A DNA stretch of 64,000 nucleotides, from positions 26,443 through 90,442 of the forward strand of contig DASYFT010000038.1 in assembly GCA_036498265.1 (NCBI GenBank), in the 5' to 3' direction. This document shows positions 16,752-24,588 of the stretch, piece by piece; the first letter of the stretch is position 1; every line of letters starts with the position of its first letter. A program made the translations under genes and the position numbers. The stretch is from Palsa-744 sp036498265 (GTDB lineage: Bacteria; Actinomycetota; Thermoleophilia; Solirubrobacterales; Solirubrobacteraceae). The notes below the pieces were generated by a model. The model did no database searches, was not told the DNA's origin, and saw only the letters and a list, made by a program, of their open reading frames with translations.

Positions 16752-17877
16752 CACCACCGGCATGCCGCGTGATCCGTATGAGGTGCTCGGCGTCGGTCGG
16801 GACGCCTCCGAGCAGCAGATCAAGAAAGCCTTCCGGCAGCTCGCCCGCGAGCTGCATCCGGATGTCAACGCCCACGACCCCGAAGCCGAGGAGAAGTTCA
16901 AGACGGCGGCGGAGGCATACGAGATCCTTTCGGACGCCGAGCGGCGCGCCACCTACGACCGTTACGGCCACGAAGGCCTCAGATCGGGTGGCTACGCGCC
17001 GAACTTCGAGGGCTTCGGCTCGATAGGCGACCTCTTCAACGCCTTCTTCGGCGGCGGCTTCGCCGGCCGTAGCGGGCCGGCCCAGGGGGCGGACCTGGCG
17101 GTCGCGGTAGAGATAGAGCTCGCCGAAGCGGCCGACGGCGTCAAGCGGCAGATCGCCTTCGAGGCGGTCGAGCGCTGTGAGCGCTGCAACGGCAACGGCG
17201 CCGAGCCGGGCACGCCGATCGAGACATGCGAGCGCTGCGGCGGCGCCGGGCAGCTACAGGCCGTGAGCCGAACGCCGTTCGGCCAGATGGTGCGGACGAT
17301 CACCTGCGACGTATGTCACGGGGACGGGCGCGTCGCCACCCAGCCCTGCCGTGAGTGTCGCGGGCGCGGTCGCCTGACAAGCGGGCGCGAGCTCGAGGTC
17401 GACATCCCCGCCGGCATCGCCGACGGGCAGCGGATCCGCCTTGCAGGGCGCGGGCACGCCGGCGAGGCCGGCGCACCCGCCGGCGACCTCTACGTGATCG
17501 TCAACGTCGCCGAGGACGACCGCTTCGTGCGCGAAGGCGACCACCTGATCACCTCGCTCGACGTCGCGGCGCCGCTGGCGGCGCTCGGTGGAACGTTGGA
17601 GGTGGAGACGCTCGATGGCGCGGCCTCGATCGACCTCGCACCGGGTACCCAGCCCGGCGAGGTGCTGAGCGTTCGCGGCCAGGGCATGCCAGCTCTCGGG
17701 CACCGAAAGCGTGGCGACCTGCGTGTCGTCGTCAACGTCGTGGTGCCCCGTAACCTCGACGAGGAGCAGCGCCGGCTGCTGGAGCGCCTCAACGAGAGCC
17801 TCACGGCCGAGAACCTGCGCTCCGAGGAATCAGTCTTCGCCAAGCTCCGGCGCGCGCTCGGCAGCCGCGCCGCGTGA
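16738..17877 (+). CDS. dnaJ: Chaperone DnaJ (Hsp40)
   Basis: 379 residues from ATG 16738, which overlaps hrcA by 14 bp; ATG 16762 is an equally plausible start. The J-domain carries the HPD motif at 40-42. A short Gly/Phe region (GGGFAG) follows, then four CxxCxGxG-type zinc repeats (CERCNGNG, CERCGGAG, CDVCHGDG, CRECRGRG) from about 147 to 217, and the C-terminal substrate-binding domains. It is a full type I DnaJ that presents substrates to DnaK. DnaK and GrpE are not in the window. Its stop overlaps the first of three 41-bp repeats leading into prmA. Confidence 0.93.
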   Translation: MPRTDTTGMPRDPYEVLGVGRDASEQQIKKAFRQLARELHPDVNAHDPEAEEKFKTAAEAYEILSDAERRATYDRYGHEGLRSGGYAPNFEGFGSIGDLFNAFFGGGFAGRSGPAQGADLAVAVEIELAEAADGVKRQIAFEAVERCERCNGNGAEPGTPIETCERCGGAGQLQAVSRTPFGQMVRTITCDVCHGDGRVATQPCRECRGRGRLTSGRELEVDIPAGIADGQRIRLAGRGHAGEAGAPAGDLYVIVNVAEDDRFVREGDHLITSLDVAAPLAALGGTLEVETLDGAASIDLAPGTQPGEVLSVRGQGMPALGHRKRGDLRVVVNVVVPRNLDEEQRRLLERLNESLTAENLRSEESVFAKLRRALGSRAA

Positions 17878-17918
17878 TCCGGCTCGCCGTTTCCCCGCTC
17901 AACCACGGCGCCACGTGA
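17874..17918 (+). CDS. 14-codon mini-ORF 1 between dnaJ and prmA
   Basis: GTG 17874 reads MIRLAVSPLNHGAT and stops at TGA 17916-17918. Its first six residues equal the PrmA start (MIRLAV). It begins on the dnaJ stop (GTGA) and ends on the start of mini-ORF 2 (GTGA). Translation is plausible through re-initiation but unproven; it may be only a by-product of the duplication. Confidence 0.3.
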   Translation: MIRLAVSPLNHGAT

Positions 17919-17959
17919 TCCGGCTCGCCGTCCTCGCGCTCAGCCGCCGGGCGACGTGA
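17915..17959 (+). CDS. 14-codon mini-ORF 2 between dnaJ and prmA
   Basis: GTG 17915 reads MIRLAVLALSRRAT and stops at TGA 17957-17959, overlapping the prmA GTG (17956). As with mini-ORF 1 the first six residues copy the PrmA start. A ribosome finishing dnaJ could pass through both mini-ORFs by successive GTGA re-initiation to reach prmA. Confidence 0.3.
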   Translation: MIRLAVLALSRRAT

Positions 17960-18900
17960 TCCGGCTCGCGGTTCGCGTCGCGCGCGATCAGGCCGAGCTG
18001 GTTCTCGCGGAGCTGTTGGAGCTCGCTCCGGGCGGGGTGGAGGAGCGCGATCTGGGGGATGGGTCGGTGGAGTTCGCTGTCTACGGCGCCCCCGGCGAGC
18101 TGCCCTCGCTGCCCGACCTGAACGCGGCTGCCGGCGAGTCGCTGGTCGCGATCTCGACCAGCGAGGTGCCCGACGACTGGGAGGAGCGCTGGAAGGGGTT
18201 CCACCGGCCCGTGCTGATCGCCCCTCCGCAGGCTGCGGGCGCGGACGGCAGACCGCTGCCCGCCCTGCATGTGAGACCGCCGTGGGAGGAGCCGCGCACG
18301 CGGGCCGACGGCGCGGTGGAGGAGATCGTCATCGACCCGGGCCAGGCGTTCGGCACGGGCAGCCACGCGACGACGCGGATGTGCCTGGAGCTGCTCTTGG
18401 AGCTCGCCGCCGCCGTGCACCCGCGGGGGCCGCTGCTGGACCTCGGCACGGGCTCGGGCGTGCTCGCGGTGGCGGCGGCTCGGCTCGGCTTCGGGCCGGT
18501 GCTCGGCCTCGACCACGAGGTCGAGAGCGTGGAGGCCGCCCGCAAGAACGCCGCCGTGAATCGCGAGCGGATCGATGTCCGCCGCGTCGATCTGCGCACC
18601 GAGCCGCTGCCGTGGATCGGCGCCGGCCCGCGCCCTGCGGGGGACCTCGTCGTCGTCGCGAACCTGCTGCGCCCGCTGCTGCTCGAGCTGGCGCAGACCA
18701 TGCCGTCCGCGCCCCCTCACCTGATCGTCGGCGGGCTGCTCGAGCCCGAGGCCGATCAGGTCGCGCGCGCCTTCGGCGAGCGGCTGGGTCTGCGCGAGTG
18801 CGGGCGCCGGGAAGGCGGCGAGTGGGCCGCCCTGTGGCTGCGGCGGGAGGATCAGGCCGGGTCGGGTATCTCGGTGGCGGCTCGCACGATCGAGCGGTAG
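17956..18900 (+). CDS. prmA: Ribosomal protein L11 methyltransferase
   Basis: 314 residues from GTG 17956. The C-terminal class I methyltransferase domain has the family's IDPGQAFGTGSHATT signature, SAM motif I (LDLGTGSGVLAV near residue 161) and VVANLLRPLLLEL in the position of the catalytic N-L/I-L motif. The N-terminal substrate-recognition domain contains DDWEERWK. PrmA trimethylates L11 at several sites in the cytosol and is not essential. It follows dnaJ as in many Gram-positive genomes. No classical ribosome binding site is seen; translation probably depends on coupling through the repeated GTGA junctions. Its 3' end overlaps the convergent amidohydrolase by 49 bp. Confidence 0.88.
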   Translation: MIRLAVRVARDQAELVLAELLELAPGGVEERDLGDGSVEFAVYGAPGELPSLPDLNAAAGESLVAISTSEVPDDWEERWKGFHRPVLIAPPQAAGADGRPLPALHVRPPWEEPRTRADGAVEEIVIDPGQAFGTGSHATTRMCLELLLELAAAVHPRGPLLDLGTGSGVLAVAAARLGFGPVLGLDHEVESVEAARKNAAVNRERIDVRRVDLRTEPLPWIGAGPRPAGDLVVVANLLRPLLLELAQTMPSAPPHLIVGGLLEPEADQVARAFGERLGLRECGRREGGEWAALWLRREDQAGSGISVAARTIER

Positions 18901-19994
18901 ACGAGATCGATCGCCGGCCGCAGACCGCCGTCCGTCTCGATGAGCGCTGCAGCCGCGCTCAGCGCGGCGCCGATCGTGTCCAGTGCCTCGCCGACGGGAC
19001 CCGGCTCAGGGTCCCGGCATGCCGCGAGCGCCATGTCGAGCATCGCGCGGGCCTGCTCGAGCACGCCCGCGAACAGCGCGGGGCCCACGAGGCTCGCGTA
19101 GCCGTACACCCGCGCCAGCCGGCCTGAGAGGACGATGGAGTCCGAGCGGCGCAGGGCCGTGACGGGCGGCAGGCCGTGGCCGTCCAGCAGTGCGGCCATC
19201 GTGCCCCCGAGGAGCGCTTTGGTCGCCCCGTCGTCCAGGCGCGCCTGGGCCGCCACTCGCAGCGCCATATACAGCGAGGTGGCCGGCATGCCGTAGGGGG
19301 GATCGGACGCGAACACGATGCGCTCCGCGGGGACGCGCGCGAACAGCTCGATCACGTCCACCGGGAAGAAGCACGAGATGTCGTACAGCACCCCGGGGTG
19401 GTCTGCCAGGCGAGAGGTGAGGATGCCCTGGTCGCAGATCGCGCCGTGGGCGAGGATCAGCACCGCCCGGGGATGGCGCAGCGCCAGGTCGACGAGCCCC
19501 TCGGCCAGCGGGGGCAGGCCGCGGCCTGCGTGGATCAGGATCGGGACCTGCGCCGATTCGGCGAGGCCGAAGACCTCGTCCAGCTCACCGCCGTCGAAGA
19601 CGAAGTCCTGGGCCCGCGGGTGCAGCTTGATCCCGCGCGCGCCCGCGGCGAGGCAGCGTTCGCTCTCGGCCAGCGGGTCTTCGGTCGGGTCCAGCCGGCA
19701 GAAGGGAACCAGCCGGCCATCCGCCTCGGAGGCCCAGGCCAGCACGCGATCGTTCGGCACGCGGTAGGCCGGGTGGCGGTCGGGGTCGTGCAGCGGGAAC
19801 ACGCAGGCGCGCCGCGCGCCGGCGGCATCGAGCTGCGCGAGCAGCTGCTCGAGCGTCAGCGAGCGCCCGTCCTCGTCCAGCCCGAGATGCGTGTGCGCGT
19901 CGATCACTTCTCCCTCGCGGGGACGCAGCTGCCGCGCCTCGGCGAGGAACGGCTCGAGGGCGCTGGCGTAGAGGGCCTCGTTCACGGCGTGCAC
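18852..19994 (-). CDS. Amidohydrolase family 2 protein
   Basis: About 380 residues from GTG 19994 (GGAG eight bases upstream); GTG 19985 is an alternative. The TIM-barrel metal site is visible: DAHTHLG at ~32-38 (HxH), a central strand with GIKLHPRAQDF, LIHAGRGLPPLAEG, ILAHGAICDQG and FASDPPYG supplying further His and Asp ligands. This is the PF04909-type layout of metal-dependent decarboxylases and hydrolases. The C-terminal ~90 residues are an extra helical part. The substrate is unknown. It is transcribed alone, and its 3' end runs 49 bp into prmA on the opposite strand. Confidence 0.75.
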   Translation of the reverse strand: MHAVNEALYASALEPFLAEARQLRPREGEVIDAHTHLGLDEDGRSLTLEQLLAQLDAAGARRACVFPLHDPDRHPAYRVPNDRVLAWASEADGRLVPFCRLDPTEDPLAESERCLAAGARGIKLHPRAQDFVFDGGELDEVFGLAESAQVPILIHAGRGLPPLAEGLVDLALRHPRAVLILAHGAICDQGILTSRLADHPGVLYDISCFFPVDVIELFARVPAERIVFASDPPYGMPATSLYMALRVAAQARLDDGATKALLGGTMAALLDGHGLPPVTALRRSDSIVLSGRLARVYGYASLVGPALFAGVLEQARAMLDMALAACRDPEPGPVGEALDTIGAALSAAAALIETDGGLRPAIDLVYRSIVRAATEIPDPA

Positions 19995-20122
19995 CCTATT
20001 CGCTCCAGCCACCCGACCCGCAGCCAGCAGGCGCGCCCCCCGGAAGGCGCGTCCGCGGGGCCCGCCGGGCCGGGTGTGAAGGGCCACCGATCGATATGAC
20101 CTTGAGCATCGACTGACCGGCG

Positions 20123-20128
20123 TATCCT
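20123..20128 (+). promoter_or_regulatory. -10-like TATCCT before yqeY
   Basis: TATCCT sits 8 nt before the yqeY ATG, in the same close geometry as at hrcA and hisIE. A CGGAG directly before the ATG could still serve as a very tight ribosome binding site, so a leaderless start is only possible here. Confidence 0.35.
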
Positions 20129-20136
20129 CATCGGAG

Positions 20137-20568
20137 ATGGAAACACTGGACAGGATCAAAGCGGACGTCGTCGAGGCGATGCGCAGTGGCGAGAAGGAGC
20201 GGGTCGGTGCCCTGCGCCTTGTGATGTCGGAGCTGCAGAAGTCGGCCAAGGCGGGCGGCGAGGACGAGCTCGCGGTCCTGCGGCGCGAGCGCAAGCGGCG
20301 ACTCGAGGCGGCGGCGGCCTACCGCGAGGCCGGGCGGGAGGATCTGGCAGCCGGAGAGGACTCCGAGGCGGAGCTGATCAGCGGGTATCTACCGGCCGAG
20401 CTGTCGGAGGACGATCTGCAGTCTATCGTCGAGCGCGCCGTTCGCGACAGCGGCGCCGAGTCGCCCAAGGACATGGGTGTCGCGATGAAGCAGGCCATGG
20501 CGGCGGTGGACGGCCGCGCGGACGGCAAGCGGGTCTCGGGGCTGGTGCGGGCCTCGCTCCAAGGATGA
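20137..20568 (+). CDS. yqeY: GatB/YqeY domain protein
   Basis: 143 residues, the usual length. It begins METLDRIKADVVEAMRSGEK and continues with the helical LRLVMSELQK and the conserved ELISGYLPAELSEDDL and KDMGVAMKQAMA segments of the YqeY family. The fold is shared with the tRNA-binding tail of GatB, and a tRNA-linked role is supposed but unproven. It overlaps phoH by 4 bp (ATGA), forming the first gene of yqeY-phoH-ybeY-era, a common core cluster for RNA and ribosome quality control. Confidence 0.88.
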   Translation: METLDRIKADVVEAMRSGEKERVGALRLVMSELQKSAKAGGEDELAVLRRERKRRLEAAAAYREAGREDLAAGEDSEAELISGYLPAELSEDDLQSIVERAVRDSGAESPKDMGVAMKQAMAAVDGRADGKRVSGLVRASLQG

Positions 20569-21593
20569 GGACGCAGATCGAGCTCTCAAACGAAGTGGCA
20601 GCCGAGCTGGCCGGAAGCCAGGACATCGTGCTGCGCGCTCTCGAGCAGCACCTCGACTGCAAGGTCTTCCTGCGGGGCAACCTCCTGACGTTCGACGGCG
20701 AGGAGAGCGAGACGCACGCCGGCGAGCGAGTGGTCCACGAGCTGGCCGACCTGATCTCGCGCGGGCACCAGATCGGCCCGGGGACGATCACGGCTGTGAC
20801 GGGCGCGCTCGACGCGCACGAATCGCCCGCGAGGGTGCTCGAGGACGTCGTCTGGCGTCACCGTGGTCTGCGGGTTGCGCCCAAGACCGTCAACCAGAAG
20901 CGCTACGTCGACTCGGTCCGTCAGAGCACGGTCACCTTCGGAGTCGGGCCGGCAGGGACCGGCAAGACGTTCCTCGCGGTCGCCATGGCTGCGGCCGCCC
21001 TGTCACGGCACGAGGTCAACCGCATCATCCTCACACGACCGGCCGTCGAGGCCGGCGAGCGCCTCGGCTTCCTGCCCGGCGACATGATGGCGAAGGTGGA
21101 CCCCTACCTGCGCCCGCTGTTCGATGCGCTCCACGACATGATCGACCCCGAGAAGGTCTCCCAGCACATCGAGCGCGGTGTTATCGAGATCGCGCCGCTC
21201 GCGTTCATGCGCGGCCGCACGCTCAACGATTCGTTCGTCATCCTCGACGAGGCCCAGAACACGACGCCCGAGCAGATGAAGATGTTCCTCACCCGTCTCG
21301 GGTTCGGCTCGCGCATGGTCGTCACCGGTGACATCACGCAGGTGGACCTGCCGCGCGAGCAGCAGTCGGGGCTGATCGTCGTCGGGGACGTGCTCGATTC
21401 GATCGAGGGCATCGAGTTCGTCCGTTTCGGAGGCGAGGACGTCGTCCGGCACAAGCTCGTCCAGCGCATCGTCGAGGCCTACGACGAGCACTCCCAGCGC
21501 GGGGGCGAGCGGACGCCGGCGCCCGCCGGCGAGCGGGCCGAGGGCGTGAGCGCCGCGCAGGCGGCCGCCCGGTCGGCGATCCGCAGCGCCTGA
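20565..21593 (+). CDS. phoH: PhoH family ATPase
   Basis: 342 residues. A Walker A (GPAGTGKT) is found near residue 128-136, followed by ILTRPAVEAGERLGFLPGD, the family hallmark, and Walker B region FVILDEAQNTTPEQM. A GSRMVVTGDITQVDLP segment completes the helicase-like PhoH core. The N-terminal ~100 residues fit the extra domain of PhoH-like (YbeZ) proteins. YbeZ acts with YbeY in rRNA processing; the next gene is ybeY, so that partnership is likely. Length and order are typical. Confidence 0.9.
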   Translation: MRTQIELSNEVAAELAGSQDIVLRALEQHLDCKVFLRGNLLTFDGEESETHAGERVVHELADLISRGHQIGPGTITAVTGALDAHESPARVLEDVVWRHRGLRVAPKTVNQKRYVDSVRQSTVTFGVGPAGTGKTFLAVAMAAAALSRHEVNRIILTRPAVEAGERLGFLPGDMMAKVDPYLRPLFDALHDMIDPEKVSQHIERGVIEIAPLAFMRGRTLNDSFVILDEAQNTTPEQMKMFLTRLGFGSRMVVTGDITQVDLPREQQSGLIVVGDVLDSIEGIEFVRFGGEDVVRHKLVQRIVEAYDEHSQRGGERTPAPAGERAEGVSAAQAAARSAIRSA

Positions 21594-21598
21594 GCACC

Positions 21599-22006
21599 AT
21601 GCTCGAAGTGGAGGTCCTCGGAGCTCAGCCGGGTCCCGACGAGCCCGCGCCCGCGGAGGTCCGCGCGCTCTGCCGGCAGGCCGCTGCCGCTGCCGGGATC
21701 CACGACGGCCACGTCGCGATCGAGTTCGTCGACGAGCAGCGGATCGTCGACTTGAACGGCGCCCATCGTGGGCGTCCCGTTCCGACGGATGTCCTGTCGT
21801 TTCCGATCGACGGCGTGGAGCGCCCCGGTGGAGCGGAGGTGGTGACGCGCGAGCTCGGCGACGTGGTCATCTGCGAGGCCCACACCCGTGACATCCGGGA
21901 GGCGATAGTGCACGGGATGCTCCACCTCTTGGGCATGGATCACGAGATCGACGACGGAGAGATGCTCGCGCTGCAGCGGCGCCTGCTGCAGCAGGCCGCC
22001 CGATGA
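21599..22006 (+). CDS. ybeY: Endoribonuclease YbeY
   Basis: 135 residues from ATG 21599. The zinc site HGMLHLLGMDHE contains His105, His109 and His115 (H-x3-H-x5-H). The preceding TDVLSFPI and ELGDVVIC strands are also family-typical. YbeY is a single-strand endoribonuclease required for 16S rRNA 3' maturation and 70S quality control. It overlaps era by 4 bp and follows phoH, its usual partner. Nothing is unusual. Confidence 0.93.
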   Translation: MLEVEVLGAQPGPDEPAPAEVRALCRQAAAAAGIHDGHVAIEFVDEQRIVDLNGAHRGRPVPTDVLSFPIDGVERPGGAEVVTRELGDVVICEAHTRDIREAIVHGMLHLLGMDHEIDDGEMLALQRRLLQQAAR

Positions 22007-22884
22007 CACGAGCCGGCTTCGTCGCGCTCGCGGGCCGGCCGAACGTGGGCAAGTCCACCTTCGTCAACGCGGTCGTCGGGCACAAGGTGGCGATCGTCTC
22101 GGACAGGCCGCAGACGACCAGGCGCGCCATCCGCGGCGTTCACCAGAGCGGTGAATCGCAGCTCGTCCTGGTCGACCTGCCGGGCGTGCAGCGACCCCGC
22201 GACGCGCTCACCGCACGCATGGCGAGGCGCGTCCAGCAGGAGCTCGAGGATTCCGACGCGGCGCTGCTGATGCTCAACGGACAGCAGGGCATCGGGCCGG
22301 GCGACCGATTCATAGCCGGCACGCTCGCCGGCGTGGACATTCCCGTGGCGATCGCCGTCAACAAGGTCGACCGGCTGCCGCGGTCGCGGCTCATGGAGGT
22401 GCTGCAGGGGGCGGCCGATCTCGGTGTCGGCGATGAGGTCTTCCCGATCTCGGCGCGCACCGGATCCGGCATCGCCGAGCTCGTCGAGCATCTGGCCGGC
22501 GCGATGCCGGAGGGGCCGTTCCTGTTCGCGCCCGACGCCACGTCCGATCAGCCGTTGGAGGTGCTCGTCGCCGAGCTCGTGCGCGAGGCCGTGATCCGGC
22601 GGACCTTTCAGGAGGTGCCCCATTCGGTCGAGGTTGTCGTCGAGGAGCTCGAGACCCCCCGCGAGGGCTTCGCTCGCGTGCGTGCGCTGATCTGGGTCGA
22701 GAGCGAGTCCCAGAAGGGAATCCTCATCGGCGCCCACGGCCGGATGGTCAAGGCGGTCGGCACCGCAGCCCGCCGCGAGATAGAGAGGGAGCTCGGGCGC
22801 CAGGTTCACCTCGACCTGTCCGTACGCGTCAGGCGCGACTGGCGCGCCGATGAGGGGCTGCTGGACCGTCTCGGCATCACCTAG
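22003..22884 (+). CDS. era: GTPase Era
   Basis: 293 residues. G1 GRPNVGKST begins at residue 11; G2 TTRRAIRGV, G3 DLPGV (usually DTPG) and G4 NKVD follow. The C-terminal KH domain reads GILIGAHGRMVKAVG and IERELGRQVHLDLSVRV, which binds the 3' end of 16S rRNA. Era couples 30S assembly to growth. It ends the yqeY-phoH-ybeY-era operon. A 20-bp piece of its 3' end (GLLDRLG codons) is repeated just after the stop. Confidence 0.93.
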   Translation: MTRAGFVALAGRPNVGKSTFVNAVVGHKVAIVSDRPQTTRRAIRGVHQSGESQLVLVDLPGVQRPRDALTARMARRVQQELEDSDAALLMLNGQQGIGPGDRFIAGTLAGVDIPVAIAVNKVDRLPRSRLMEVLQGAADLGVGDEVFPISARTGSGIAELVEHLAGAMPEGPFLFAPDATSDQPLEVLVAELVREAVIRRTFQEVPHSVEVVVEELETPREGFARVRALIWVESESQKGILIGAHGRMVKAVGTAARREIERELGRQVHLDLSVRVRRDWRADEGLLDRLGIT

Positions 22885-22919
22885 ATGACGCGCCCACGAG
22901 GGCTGCTGGACCGTCTCGG
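22855..22919 (+). repeat. 20-bp duplication at the era 3' end
   Basis: The 20-mer beginning GGGCTGCTGGACC occurs at 22855-22874, inside era, and again identically at 22900-22919 after the stop, 45 bp apart. The second copy lies between the convergent era and ArsA-like genes. The arrangement looks like a slipped or tandem duplication of a gene end. Confidence 0.8.
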
Positions 22920-22923
22920 ACCC

Positions 22924-23907
22924 CTAGAGCTTGCGCCCCAGGTGCTCGGCGACGCGTTCGATCGCAGGCAGGTCCATGCCGGCGCCCCACGCGAACGGCA
23001 CGCCCACGACGTCGAAGCTTCGGCGCCGCAGGCGCTGGAGCTGGTTGTGCTGGAACCGCGCCCGGTCGTGGACTGTCTGCGCCGCCTGCGCCGCGGAGCG
23101 CCTCAGGTCGTCGTCCGACGCCGTGGCCCGGGGCCGGGCGGTCGCCGAGGGAGCCGCGGCTCCCTCGGCGACCGTGCCGGCCGTCCCCGCGATCAGCCGG
23201 AGCTCGGCGGCCGTGAAGCGCTGGGGTAGCAGCCCGTTGACGATCACGGCATCGAGCGTTCGCCCGAGCTGGGCCTTGAGCCCATCCTGCAGCTCGAGCG
23301 CCTCCGTCACCGCCATGTCGGTCGGCAGTGCCACGGCCGCGTAGCCGGTTCGCGAGGGGTCCCGGAGCAGCTCACCCAGCCGCTGCGCCTGTTTGGCGAT
23401 AGGGCCGACGCGCGCGATCGAGCCGAACGTCTGCGGCGAGCCCAGCATCCCCAGGGCGTTGCCCGTCGCCGGCGCGTCGACGACCACGAGGTCGTATCCC
23501 GCGGCGCGTCGCTCCCAGCGCCGACCCTGTGTCAGCTCCCAGATCTTGACCATGCTCACCAGCTCCTTGGCGCCTGGAGCCGCCGCAGCGAAGTACTGGA
23601 AGGTGCCGCTCGATGCAAGAACGCGTCCCGATACCCGACCGCCAAGTGCCTGAAGCCACTCGAGCAGGGCGCGATCGGGGTCGATGGAGATACTCGACAG
23701 CCGCTCCTGGAGCTTGTTCTCGCCGCCCGTGACTCCCGGCGGGTGACCGAACAGCTCGGGCAGGCGCGTCTGGTCTCCGACCTCGACGACGATCGCGCGC
23801 ATCCCGCGCTGGGACGCCAGCAGTCCGATCGCGGCGGCGATCGTCGTCTTGCCGACGCCCCCCTTGCCGGTGATCACCACGAGTTCTCGCTCGAGCAGCG
23901 ATTGCAT
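22924..23907 (-). CDS. ArsA/MinD-like P-loop ATPase
   Basis: 327 residues from ATG 23907 (upstream codons extend in frame but lack protein character and run into hisIE). It has the deviant Walker A GKGGVGKT at 14-21 (signature lysine), VVVDAPATGNALGML as the switch II/A'-like strand, and VALPTDMAVTEALEL later. This matches the ArsA/anion-transporting ATPase family, which in actinobacteria often occurs in pairs with no arsenic genes nearby; only one copy is seen here. The C-terminal third is low-complexity Ala/Arg. Role unclear: membrane-protein targeting or a MinD-like spatial role are possibilities. Divergent from hisIE. Confidence 0.7.
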   Translation of the reverse strand: MQSLLERELVVITGKGGVGKTTIAAAIGLLASQRGMRAIVVEVGDQTRLPELFGHPPGVTGGENKLQERLSSISIDPDRALLEWLQALGGRVSGRVLASSGTFQYFAAAAPGAKELVSMVKIWELTQGRRWERRAAGYDLVVVDAPATGNALGMLGSPQTFGSIARVGPIAKQAQRLGELLRDPSRTGYAAVALPTDMAVTEALELQDGLKAQLGRTLDAVIVNGLLPQRFTAAELRLIAGTAGTVAEGAAAPSATARPRATASDDDLRRSAAQAAQTVHDRARFQHNQLQRLRRRSFDVVGVPFAWGAGMDLPAIERVAEHLGRKL

Positions 23908-23949
23908 CGCGTGGCAGTGTGTCTCAAACCCGAAGCTGCGGGCTGTACC

Positions 23950-23955
23950 TACAAT
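23950..23955 (+). promoter_or_regulatory. -10 element TACAAT for leaderless hisIE
   Basis: TACAAT lies 6 nt before the hisIE ATG, the same hexamer and spacing as at hrcA. No ribosome binding site is present. This promoter would drive the his/trp operon. Confidence 0.5.
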
Positions 23956-23961
23956 CGTCCA

Positions 23962-24588
23962 ATGAGCAGCCAGCTGGGTGATTCGATCGTCGCGCAGGTC
24001 ACATACGACCGCGAGGGACTCGTTCCATGCGTCGTGCAGGACTGGAGCAGCGGCGAGGTGCTGACGCTCGCCTACATGAACGAGCAGGCCCTGCAGCGAA
24101 CCCGCGACACCGGCGAGCTCCACCTCTGGAGCCGCTCGCGGGGCGAGCAGTGGCACAAGGGGCAGACGAGCGGCAACGTCCAGGCCGTGCGCGCGCTGCG
24201 CCTGGACTGCGACGGCGACACGCTGCTCGCGCTGGTCGAGCCTGCCGGCCCCGCATGCCACACGGGCGAGCGCTCGTGCTTCCACCGGGGCGACCTCGAG
24301 GACGCCGCGCCGTACGAGGCGCTCCCCGCGCTCGAGCGGACGCTCGGCGAACGCGCTCGCGAGCGGCCCCCCGGCTCCTACACGGTCGAGCTGCTCGACG
24401 ATCCCGGGAGGATCGGCGAGAAGGTGATGGAGGAGTCCGAGGAGGTCGCCCGGGCCGCTCGCGAGGAGTCCTCCGAGCGGGTCGACGAGGAGGCCGCCGA
24501 CGTGCTCTACCACCTGCTCGTGCTCCTTCGAAGCCGGGGCCGCTCGCTCGCCGACGCGGAGCGGGTGCTCGATGGCCGTCGCTCCTAG
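23962..24588 (+). CDS. hisIE: Bifunctional PR-AMP cyclohydrolase / PR-ATP pyrophosphohydrolase
   Basis: 208 residues from ATG 23962. The N-terminal HisI half shows EVLTLAYMNEQAL, LWSRSRGEQWHKG and the metal-binding LDCDGD and CHTGERSC segments. The C-terminal HisE half begins at about 120 and has VMEESEEVARAA and ERVDEEAADVLYHLLVLL. It carries out steps 2 and 3 of histidine synthesis. The fused form is common outside actinobacteria, where HisI and HisE are usually separate, so this is a mild lineage clue. The trpE start overlaps its 3' end by 17 bp. Confidence 0.9.
   Translation: MSSQLGDSIVAQVTYDREGLVPCVVQDWSSGEVLTLAYMNEQALQRTRDTGELHLWSRSRGEQWHKGQTSGNVQAVRALRLDCDGDTLLALVEPAGPACHTGERSCFHRGDLEDAAPYEALPALERTLGERARERPPGSYTVELLDDPGRIGEKVMEESEEVARAAREESSERVDEEAADVLYHLLVLLRSRGRSLADAERVLDGRRS

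Larger units (their letters stand above)
17874..17970 (+). repeat. Three 41-bp tandem copies of the prmA start region
   Basis: GTGATCCGGCTCGC recurs at 17874, 17915 and 17956, exactly 41 bp apart; the third copy is the prmA start itself. The copies diverge after the first ~18 bp but keep the ACGTGA (or GCGTGA) junction. The first GTG overlaps the dnaJ stop codon, and each later GTG overlaps the stop of the preceding mini-ORF. Confidence 0.85.
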
